Source: CBDCWA01 sp965223255 (GTDB lineage Bacteria; Pseudomonadota; Alphaproteobacteria; Rhizobiales; Hyphomicrobiaceae). From it: a DNA stretch of 64,000 nucleotides. Location: the NCBI GenBank assembly GCA_965223255.1, contig CBDCWA010000004.1, forward strand, positions 248,001 to 312,000, written 5' to 3'. Shown here piece after piece: positions 27,140-33,711 of the stretch (positions within the stretch are counted from its first letter, which is position 1; each line of letters starts with the position of its first letter). The position numbers and the translations under genes were made by a program. The notes beneath the pieces are model-generated. The model saw only the letters and a list, made by a program, of their open reading frames with translations. It searched no databases and was not told the DNA's origin.

Positions 27140-27508
27140 ATGGCCAAGACACCGAGCAAGAAGGTGCCAGCCAAGAAGTCGGCCAGCGCAGAAAAAAAGC
27201 CTGCAAAAACCGCCGCTAAGAAGACCGCAAGGCCGGCAGCAAAGAAATCTGCGGCCAAGAAGGCGACCGCCAGCAAGCGCGCGCCCGCTTCGAGTGCAGC
27301 CAAGAAGACCGGGGCCGCAAAAACCGCGGCTAAGGCAGCGGCAGAAGCACCGGCACCGCCGCAATCGACCTATAAATCCGGCAACAAGATCAAACACGCC
27401 ACTTTCGGTGCCGGTTTGATCAAGAGTGTCACCGGCGACATCTTGGAAATCGAGTTCAAGGACGGCGCGGTAAAATTCATCCGCGAAGACTTTGTAGCGC
27501 GCGCCTGA
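27140..27508 (+). CDS. Histone-H1-like Lys/Ala-rich protein with a C-terminal Tudor-like domain
   Basis: The 122-residue protein has two parts. Residues 1-75 are a lysine/alanine/proline tail with repeated AAKK and PAKK units, as in bacterial histone-H1-like proteins and AlgP, which bind DNA without fixed structure. Residues 78-121 (YKSGNKIKHATFGAGLIKSV, then ILEIEFKDGAVKFIREDFV) match in pattern the Tudor-like C-terminal domain of UvrD/PcrA helicases, which contacts RNA polymerase. ATG 27140 has AGGAG six bases upstream; a TTG just before it was not chosen. Together this suggests a small nucleoid or transcription-coupled protein. That role is inference. Confidence 0.7.
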   Translation: MAKTPSKKVPAKKSASAEKKPAKTAAKKTARPAAKKSAAKKATASKRAPASSAAKKTGAAKTAAKAAAEAPAPPQSTYKSGNKIKHATFGAGLIKSVTGDILEIEFKDGAVKFIREDFVARA

Positions 27509-27665
27509 GCGCCCTGAATGCATTGTCAGACCTTGTCTGCCACGCTAAGATTTTGCCTCGAGGCTGCCATGGCAGCCCAAGCCATTGGCACTCGATTATT
27601 CAGACGATCCTGGACGGCTTGCGACAGCCGAGAGGATAGCTGTGTGGATAGCGCAGAGGTGGATA

Positions 27666-27929
27666 ATGGCAGGCGAAACAGCACCCATCGATCACGAACA
27701 ACAAATCCGCGATCTGGCGGCCAGAAAGGGTTATGTGCTCAGGCGCGCAGAAGAGGGCAAGGACCGTTGGCACTTGATGAACCCGGCAATAAGCAGCGCC
27801 ATCTATTCCGTGTCGCTAGGCAATCCCCATAGCTACACGCTCGAAGAGGCCGAGCGTATTCTGCGGGCAAGGCGTGACGTATCAAGCCCCTCTCCGCCCC
27901 AGGCATCCACACCCGATCACCGGCACTGA
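27666..27929 (+). CDS. Small uncharacterised protein, 87 residues
   Basis: ATG 27666 has AGAGG close upstream and opens an 87-residue product. The N-terminal half is helical (HEQQIRDLAARKGYVLRRAEE), the middle contains DRWHLMN and YSVSLG, and a helix YTLEEAERILRARR follows before a proline/serine/histidine tail. The core pattern (a helix, a short beta hairpin that restates an input, and a second helix) is seen in several small alphaproteobacterial proteins of unknown function. The frame extends upstream to 27585 without a ribosome binding site. It precedes the nitrile-hydratase-like operon by 100 bases. Confidence 0.5.
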   Translation: MAGETAPIDHEQQIRDLAARKGYVLRRAEEGKDRWHLMNPAISSAIYSVSLGNPHSYTLEEAERILRARRDVSSPSPPQASTPDHRH

Positions 27930-28029
27930 TAGGCAGCCCCATTAAAATAGCCTAAAAACGTGATTGGATTGACCCCGCAAACGGTCTGACCTTCACCAGT
28001 AGAGAGATGCCCGTCCGAGAGGAGATTGC

Positions 28030-28389
28030 ATGGACCCTGACAACACCAAGTTTTCTTCCACCCGCCAACCAGGCCGCGGTTATCATGACATTGGCGGGCT
28101 CGAGGCAGGCCCTATTCCATTGGACGTCACGGACGCGCGACCATGGGAAAAGTTGTCGGTGGTTCTCGGCAATACCCTCGGCGCCGGCGGGGCCAAGGTC
28201 ATCCGCACGGACGAAGTCCGCCGCACCAGAGAAGAACTCGGCGTCGAGCTCTACAACGAACTCGGCTATTTCGAGCGCGGCATTGAATCGACTTGCCAGC
28301 TATTGCTGGAAAAAGGCGTCCTCACCCGCGACGAGCTGGAACAGCGCATGGCGGCGATCGCCGCGCGCATTGCCGAGGATGGCCGATGA
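28030..28389 (+). CDS. Nitrile hydratase beta subunit, N-terminal half (thiocyanate hydrolase beta-like)
   Basis: The 119-residue protein corresponds to the N-terminal half of a nitrile hydratase beta subunit. It has the opening YHDIGGLEAGPIP (family form HDxGG), a central PWEKLSVVLGNTL, and the helix LYNELGYFERGIESTCQLLLEKGVLTRDELEQRMA. In ordinary nitrile hydratase this is fused to the SH3-like half; in thiocyanate hydrolase it is a separate beta subunit. Free-standing N-terminal halves also occur as activator proteins, an alternative reading. ATG 28030 follows GAGGAG. Its TGA overlaps the ATG of the next gene. Likely the first gene of a coupled three-gene operon; cytoplasmic. Confidence 0.8.
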   Translation: MDPDNTKFSSTRQPGRGYHDIGGLEAGPIPLDVTDARPWEKLSVVLGNTLGAGGAKVIRTDEVRRTREELGVELYNELGYFERGIESTCQLLLEKGVLTRDELEQRMAAIAARIAEDGR

Positions 28390-28700
28390 CGCAATTATTT
28401 TCCGCCGGCGACAAAGTGAAAGTCTCAGCGTCAAATCCACCGGGCCATCGCCGAACGCCTTATTATGTTCGCGGGAAAACCGGAGTCATTGAGCGCAGCT
28501 GCGGCGCCTTTCTCAATCCTGAGGAACTCGGTTATGGGTTTTCGGGCCTGCCAAAGAAACACCTCTACCGCGTACGATTTCGCCAGCAGGAGATCTGGCC
28601 TGACTACGCTGGCAGCGCACAAGACACCGTCGATATCGATATCTACGAACACTGGCTGGCGCACGCCAACGACCAAGCCGACACACAGGAAACGCCATGA
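28386..28700 (+). CDS. Nitrile hydratase beta subunit, SH3-like C-terminal half (thiocyanate hydrolase alpha-like)
   Basis: The 104-residue protein is the C-terminal half of a nitrile hydratase beta subunit: GDKVKVSASNPPGHRRTPYYVRGKTGVIE, then HLYRVRFRQQEIWPDY and DTVDIDIYEHWL. This SH3-like barrel packs against the metal-binding subunit. The start ATG overlaps the stop of the preceding half, and its own stop overlaps the start of the alpha-type gene, both as ATGA, so the ribosome can pass directly through all three. The separate coding of the two halves in this order matches thiocyanate hydrolase scnB-scnA. No frameshift or decay is evident in either half. Confidence 0.82.
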   Translation: MTQLFSAGDKVKVSASNPPGHRRTPYYVRGKTGVIERSCGAFLNPEELGYGFSGLPKKHLYRVRFRQQEIWPDYAGSAQDTVDIDIYEHWLAHANDQADTQETP

Positions 28701-29362
28701 GTACTAACGATCAAGACCCGCATGATCACACAGAGCATGGACACGACCACGACCATCGCCACCCCCCCTTACAGCCCGATGACACCTCGCCGCCCAGCCA
28801 TCATGAGCTGATGGTATTGGCCATGAAGGAGCTTCTTATTGAAAAGGGCATATTGAGCAACGAACAAATCCGGCAAGGATTTGAGGCACTCGATTCCTGG
28901 CAACCCTCCAGAGGTGCAGACATTGTTGCGCGTGCCTGGACTGATGCAGCCTTCAAGCAGCGACTACTCGCAGACGGCAATGAGGCGATCGCCGATTTCG
29001 GCATCAAAATGGATGCCAAATTGACGGTTATGGAAAACACTGAGGACGTCCATAACGTCATCGTTTGCACATTGTGCTCGTGCTATCCCCGCGCCATCTT
29101 AGGATTGCCGCCGGACTGGTATCGCAGCAAAGTTTATCGTGCCCGCGTCGTCAAAGAACCACGCGCCGTGCTTCGCGAATTCGGCACCGTCATAGGCGAT
29201 GATGTCGCCCTTCGCGTTCACGATAGCTTGGCGGATCTCCGCTATTTCGTAATTCCGAAGCGCCCGAACGGCACCGACGGCTGGACACCGGAACAATTGG
29301 CAAAGCTCGTCACGCGTGACTGTATGATCGGCGTGACGCATCCAAAGCGACCAGACGATTGA
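28697..29362 (+). CDS. Nitrile hydratase alpha / thiocyanate hydrolase gamma-type subunit with His-rich N-terminus
   Basis: The 221-residue protein carries the metal claw motif VIVCTLCSCYPR (C124, C127, C129). The CTLC form is that of cobalt-type enzymes, in which two cysteines become sulfenic and sulfinic acids. Downstream GLPPDWYRSKVYRARVVKEPR is a conserved family segment. After CYP most nitrile hydratases have Trp, while here it is Arg, as I recall for thiocyanate hydrolase, where a charged pocket takes an anion. Residues 9-22 hold eight histidines (HDHTEHGHDHDHRH), probably a metal-loading tail. Nitrile hydratases form amides from nitriles; thiocyanate hydrolase makes carbonyl sulfide and ammonia. 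The substrate is not proven. Confidence 0.88.
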   Translation: MSTNDQDPHDHTEHGHDHDHRHPPLQPDDTSPPSHHELMVLAMKELLIEKGILSNEQIRQGFEALDSWQPSRGADIVARAWTDAAFKQRLLADGNEAIADFGIKMDAKLTVMENTEDVHNVIVCTLCSCYPRAILGLPPDWYRSKVYRARVVKEPRAVLREFGTVIGDDVALRVHDSLADLRYFVIPKRPNGTDGWTPEQLAKLVTRDCMIGVTHPKRPDD

Positions 29363-29442
29363 TCCATCGGGCGGGGCGCTCTGTCCTTCCCGATAGCTCA
29401 TCAAAAAAATTGCCGAGCAACAGCCAAGCGGGGGCATCAGCG

Positions 29443-30939
29443 ATGGCAAACACCACACCTTATCTGACCAAGTCGCGTTACGTGCAGGGGATAACCTGCC
29501 GGCGCTGGCTGTGGCTCGGTTGGCATGAACGCTTGGACTATGAGGAACCAGCCCCAGGCTCGCCTGCCGCCGTCGGCATCGAACTCGGCAAACATGCGCA
29601 CCAGCTCTTTCCAGGAGGCGTCGAAGTGACGGAAGCCCCTTGGCAGCATGTAGAAGCCGTTGCCCGCACCCGGGAACTCATGGCCGATCCGAATGTGCCG
29701 GCCATCTTCGAGGCCGCCTTCGAGTATAACAATATCCGCATTCGCGCCGACGTTATTGAACGCCTTGAGGGTAATGCATGGGGATTGCGCGAAGTAAAAT
29801 CGTCGACGCGCACAAAGCCGGAACACGTCGATGACGCCGCCATTCAAGCCCACGTGTTGCACAAAATAGGCGTATCTGTAACCTCAATCGAACTGGTTCA
29901 CGTCAATAACCAATATCAACGCAGCTCGGGCCCGATCGATTGGTCAACTTTCTTCAAACGCACAGATTTGATGCAAGATGTAAGCAATGTCCTGCCCGAG
30001 CTACGCGAAGAAATAATCGAACAACACCGCGTACTCACCGACAACCGTGAGCCAGACATCCCACCTGGCCCGCATTGCCCGGACATATGTCCCTATTGGG
30101 AGCGCTGTACCGCACACAAGCCTGCTGATTGGATTATGAAGCTGCCGCACATGTCGGCAAAAAAGTTTACAGCGTTACAAGAGCGTCAAATCGAGCGCAT
30201 CAGCAAGATCCCGGATGACTTCGATCTGACCACGATTCAGGATCGAATTCGCACCGTCATTCAATCTCAAAAACCTTACATTGCCCCGTCCCTTGCCATC
30301 GCCCTCGAGGACATTTCAGGACCGGTCTCTTATCTCGATTTCGAAGCCATGAACCCGGCCCTGCCAATCTATGTCGGCACCCGACCCTATCAGCGCATTC
30401 CCTTTCAATGGTCGCTCCACGTGCGCCGCGCGGACAATGCCATAGCCCATCACGAATTTCTTGGCGAAGGCCGCGACGACCCACGCGAAGCTTTTGCAAC
30501 GTCACTCATCGCAGCCTTGGGCGACGACGATACCCCAGTCATTGTTTATTCAGCCTATGAAAAAAGTGTGCTGAATGAGTTGGCGCGAGACTTTCCGCAC
30601 TTCGCTGCAGACATTCATAAAATTATCGACCGTCTTGTCGATTTGCTGGCGATCGTTCGCGCCAACATCTATCTTGCGTCATTCCAAGGCTCATTCTCTA
30701 TCAAAACAGTTGGGCCAAGTCTGGTCCCCGATTTGACCTATGACGATCTCGAAAACATCAAGGACGGTGAGGCGGCATCGATTGCCTTCCAGCAATTGGT
30801 CAACGGACGGGAAGATGACATCGACCGCGAGCGCATACGCCAAAACCTGCGCGCTTATTGCGCCCGAGATACCCTGGCGATGGTCCGCTTACATCAGGCA
30901 CTTGCAGAACTCGCCGTTTCATCAGCCAAGCGTTTGTAA
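29443..30939 (+). CDS. DUF2779-type fusion: Cas4-like Fe-S PD-(D/E)XK nuclease plus RNase-H-like exonuclease
   Basis: The 498-residue protein has two nuclease-like halves. Residues 1-225 look like Cas4/RecB-type PD-(D/E)XK nuclease. H52 is in GKHAHQLF, the metal residues are D103 and E117-x-K119 (REVKSS), Q134 is in the following helix, and C19 plus C212-x3-C216-x5-C222 are placed as in Cas4/AddB iron-sulfur clusters. Residues ~295-498 have YLDFE (D299, E301), VYSAYEKSVLNELA and YCARDTLAMVRLH, fitting a DEDD exonuclease-like RNase H fold. This is the DUF2779 / TM0106-like layout; function is unknown. ATG 29443 was chosen over an upstream TTG that overlaps the previous gene. Its end overlaps the convergent TauE gene by 18 bases. 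Confidence 0.8.
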   Translation: MANTTPYLTKSRYVQGITCRRWLWLGWHERLDYEEPAPGSPAAVGIELGKHAHQLFPGGVEVTEAPWQHVEAVARTRELMADPNVPAIFEAAFEYNNIRIRADVIERLEGNAWGLREVKSSTRTKPEHVDDAAIQAHVLHKIGVSVTSIELVHVNNQYQRSSGPIDWSTFFKRTDLMQDVSNVLPELREEIIEQHRVLTDNREPDIPPGPHCPDICPYWERCTAHKPADWIMKLPHMSAKKFTALQERQIERISKIPDDFDLTTIQDRIRTVIQSQKPYIAPSLAIALEDISGPVSYLDFEAMNPALPIYVGTRPYQRIPFQWSLHVRRADNAIAHHEFLGEGRDDPREAFATSLIAALGDDDTPVIVYSAYEKSVLNELARDFPHFAADIHKIIDRLVDLLAIVRANIYLASFQGSFSIKTVGPSLVPDLTYDDLENIKDGEAASIAFQQLVNGREDDIDRERIRQNLRAYCARDTLAMVRLHQALAELAVSSAKRL

Positions 30940-31695
30940 ATAGCTGCGCACGGCTGCAATAAGCGTTACAAACCCAACTGTCGCCAACATCGCAAGAGCA
31001 CCGATACGATAGAAGCGGTGGCCGGAATTAGAAAAATAGCGGCTGCCGAGCACGCTAAGCCCAAGATAAAAGGGTGCTAAGACAATACCAGCGATAACGG
31101 CTTTCTGTGTAAACATTCCGAAATACCAAAACGGAATGAGCGACGAACAGAATATGGCCGTGAGGACAGCGATAACGTTGGCCCTCTGCTGTTGGGCGGT
31201 CCCTGGTCGCGACAATGCCACTGCGGCAACCGGCGGCCCACCCATCGAAGTCGAGCCTTGAACGAAACCACCAACGCTCCCCGCTGCCAGGAGCACTGGC
31301 AGACTGACAGTGCCCTTTAGACGCCACCCCCGAGCCAGCAAGAAGACCATGATCAGCACCGCCAACGAAATAAAGATCTTCATCAAGTCCGGCGCCAGCG
31401 ACACTAATGCGAGCGCACCAGCCGGTGCAGTGACAAACGTTGCAATCGACATCGGCAAAATAATCTCACGCTCAGAGTCTTTCACCGCAGTTGGCAGGAG
31501 TTGAAACATCGTGGGTGCCGTGACAACGGTGTAAACGCCGACTGCCATCACCGGATCAAAGACCAGCGCGAGAATCGGTATCATGACCAGTGCCGCCCCG
31601 AACCCCAGGAACCCACGCAAAAAGCCACCGACGACTGCAGCGGAAATGACCGCCAGCAAGCGGTAATCGATCGGTAGGCCGAAAAATTCAGTCAC
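30922..31695 (-). CDS. TauE/SafE-family membrane exporter
   Basis: The 257-residue integral membrane protein has the two-fold repeated pattern of TauE/SafE proteins. The first repeat is AVVGGFLRGFLGFGAALVMIPIL and the second GGFVQGSTSMGGPPVAAVAL, with about eight helices. Members export sulfite, sulfoacetate or other organic anions. GTG 31695 is the preferred start (VTEFFGLPIDYRL), since upstream residues in the frame are cysteine-rich and polar. The ribosome binding site is weak. It faces the DUF2779 gene tail to tail. Proximity to a possible thiocyanate-degrading operon makes a sulfur role attractive but it is not part of that transcript. Confidence 0.82.
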   Translation of the reverse strand: MTEFFGLPIDYRLLAVISAAVVGGFLRGFLGFGAALVMIPILALVFDPVMAVGVYTVVTAPTMFQLLPTAVKDSEREIILPMSIATFVTAPAGALALVSLAPDLMKIFISLAVLIMVFLLARGWRLKGTVSLPVLLAAGSVGGFVQGSTSMGGPPVAAVALSRPGTAQQQRANVIAVLTAIFCSSLIPFWYFGMFTQKAVIAGIVLAPFYLGLSVLGSRYFSNSGHRFYRIGALAMLATVGFVTLIAAVRSYLQTLG

Positions 31696-32046
31696 GTGGT
31701 TTTTCCGGGGACTAGAGCAATGGACGATGCAACGAATGGGGAAGACATCCGACTGCGAAACAAGCCCCTCTAGATCATCGTGCGTCAAGTTGCAACCGTT
31801 GAGGCGATTGCAACACGACGCAAAAAATGATCGCTCTGAGCCGCAGCGATCCAAAGACCCGCAAGCCTCACCCCGTGACCGTAGCTATTGCAAAATCGCC
31901 ACATACCTGTGGCCAATGTCGGCAAGGTTGCCTAACAAGGGATATTCTCCGGACAAAACGCCCGGCACAGAATTGACAGGCATTAGTGCCCATGAACTAT
32001 GCCCGACGAAGTAGACCTGTCCGAGACCCAAACAAGGATTCATCCC
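31696..32046. other. Intergenic stretch of about 350 bases between divergent genes
   Basis: It separates the TauE gene (minus) from a small membrane protein gene (plus) and must hold their promoters. Frames crossing it have no start signals. The word CTAGAGCAA-like (CTAGAGCAAT near 31712) also begins the palindrome at 36746, so a degenerate copy of that element may lie here. Confidence 0.4.
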
Positions 32047-32265
32047 ATGCCAATAGATTTCTCTCTGGTAAATTGGCTCTATGTGGCGCTTTATGCGATC
32101 TTCGTATTCATTGCATCTTTGGTTGGCCATCTGCTGACATTCCAGAACCGGCTGGTTGGCGCCATATTGGCCGCGGTATTTTTCACCGCATTGTTTATCG
32201 CCTGGCACTATTATCCGCACGGGCTCGATATCGGGCTGCCGACCGCAGCGCCCGGCAAACAGTAG
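32047..32265 (+). CDS. Small two-helix membrane protein, 72 residues
   Basis: The 72-residue product has two hydrophobic segments, about 9-27 and 34-51, linked by LLTFQNRLVG, and a soluble tail HYYPHGLDIGLPTAAPGKQ. ATG 32047 has AAGG nine bases upstream; an ATG at 31999 in the same frame adds 16 polar residues and is less likely. No family is recognised. It is a single gene about 210 bases before the hydroxy-acid oxidase gene. Confidence 0.55.
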   Translation: MPIDFSLVNWLYVALYAIFVFIASLVGHLLTFQNRLVGAILAAVFFTALFIAWHYYPHGLDIGLPTAAPGKQ

Positions 32266-32477
32266 TTCACCCTTACCGGCTCAGAACGTCATTCTGATCC
32301 GTCTATACCGCCGACGCCGCTAATCCGGTGTTGGTGACACGATTCCTATGGTGAGATGACAAAGACCACGCCGGACTGCTAGAAATCTCCAAAAGCACTT
32401 GCATTAGAACGCCTTGCCTAAGGTCGGACACTTTCTGTACCTGATCTGAAGCAAATTGCTCTGGAGGAGACCGACGA

Positions 32478-33656
32478 ATGGGCCGGCTGGATCGTTGTTA
32501 CAATATTGCGGATTTAAGGGAAGTCGCCCGGCGCAGACTGCCGAAGGGCGTGTTTGAATACATCGACAAGGGTACCGAAGACATGGTCGCGTTGTCGAAT
32601 AATCGACGTGCCTTCAATGATATCAAGCTTTTGAACCGCATCATCACCGACATTTCTGATGTGCAGATGGAAGCCGAGGTGTTCGGCAAGCCCTCGGCTA
32701 TGCCGGTTGCCATCGCGCCGACAGGCACGGCGGGTCTCACCTGGTATGAAGGCGAATTCGAGCTGGCCAAGGCGGCGGCCAAGGCCGGGGTACCGTTTAC
32801 CCTTGCCACCGGCTCCAATACGCCAATGGAGAAGCTTGCCAATGAGGCCGGCGGCCGGCTCTGGATGCAGCTCTATATGTGGCGCGAAAAGCATTTATCG
32901 GACGAGCTCGTCAAACGCGCGGTCCGCAATGGTTTTGAAGCCTTGCTGTGGACGGTCGATATCGGCCACGGCGCCAATCGCGAGCACAATCTGCGCAACG
33001 GCTTTGCCACACCCTATGTCATCAATTCAAAATCCGTGGTCGACATGCTGACCCACCCTGGCTGGCTCACTGGCGTTATGGGCCGTTATATGATGAACGG
33101 CGGCATGCCGCGGCACGTCAACTATCCCGAAGGCTATCAGATCAAGATTACCGGTCAGGTTGATCGCGCCTCGCACCAAAAAGCGCAAGCCCGCCGTGCC
33201 GACAATCTCTCCTGGGACGACGTTGACCGGTTGCGCGATATTTTCCCCGGTAAGCTTCTGATCAAAGGCATCATGCGGGTGGATGACGCGCAAAAGTGCA
33301 TTGAGCATGGCGTCGATGGCATTGTTATCTCCAACCACGGCGGCCGCAACATGGACAGCGCCCCCTCGACCCTCGACGTGCTGCCCGAAATTGTCAAAGC
33401 GGTTGGCGACAAACTGACGATTATCGTCGACAGCGGTGTCAGGCGCGGCAGCGACATAGCAAAGTGCATGGCACTCGGCGCAGATGCCTGTTTGATCGGG
33501 CGGGCCACCCTCTACGGCACAGCCGCCGGTGGTGAAGCGGGCGCTAAAAAGGCCCTGGATATTCTGAAAGATGAACTGAAACGCACCATGGCCTACATTG
33601 GCAAGCAACGCATCGCAGACATTGCGCCCGATGATGTGTGGCGCCCCAACGCATAA
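32478..33656 (+). CDS. FMN-dependent alpha-hydroxy-acid oxidase/dehydrogenase (LldD/glycolate oxidase family)
   Basis: The 392-residue TIM-barrel flavoenzyme oxidises an L-2-hydroxy acid to a 2-keto acid. Family features are the N-terminal FEYIDKGTED, PVAIAPTGTAGLTWYEGE, QLYMWREK, LLIKGIMRVDDA (K263) and the active-site loop ISNHGGRNMD (H287, R290). The loop is usually HGGRQLD, so Asn-Met here is a small departure, and the segment TVDIGHGANREHNLRNGF also differs from lactate oxidases. The substrate may therefore be a less common hydroxy acid. ATG 32478 follows GGAGGAG. The molybdopterin oxidoreductase gene begins 55 bases later and is probably co-transcribed. Confidence 0.9.
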   Translation: MGRLDRCYNIADLREVARRRLPKGVFEYIDKGTEDMVALSNNRRAFNDIKLLNRIITDISDVQMEAEVFGKPSAMPVAIAPTGTAGLTWYEGEFELAKAAAKAGVPFTLATGSNTPMEKLANEAGGRLWMQLYMWREKHLSDELVKRAVRNGFEALLWTVDIGHGANREHNLRNGFATPYVINSKSVVDMLTHPGWLTGVMGRYMMNGGMPRHVNYPEGYQIKITGQVDRASHQKAQARRADNLSWDDVDRLRDIFPGKLLIKGIMRVDDAQKCIEHGVDGIVISNHGGRNMDSAPSTLDVLPEIVKAVGDKLTIIVDSGVRRGSDIAKCMALGADACLIGRATLYGTAAGGEAGAKKALDILKDELKRTMAYIGKQRIADIAPDDVWRPNA

Positions 33657-33711
33657 CATCGACGCGCCGACAACTTTGCACACCTCACACGCGCCATAGA
33701 GATCGCACAAA

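Noticed and set aside
26978..27523. Minus-strand frames over the Lys/Ala-rich gene
   Set aside because: Reversed AAG/GCC-rich codons give Leu/Ala-rich open frames; the plus strand has the ribosome binding site and a recognisable C-terminal domain.
28030..28700. Split beta subunit as a frameshifted pseudogene
   Set aside because: Each half has its own start, a clean ATGA junction and intact conserved segments, and the split matches a known natural arrangement.
31727..32014. 95-codon plus-strand frame before the small membrane protein
   Set aside because: No ribosome binding site, unlikely composition, lies in a divergent promoter region.
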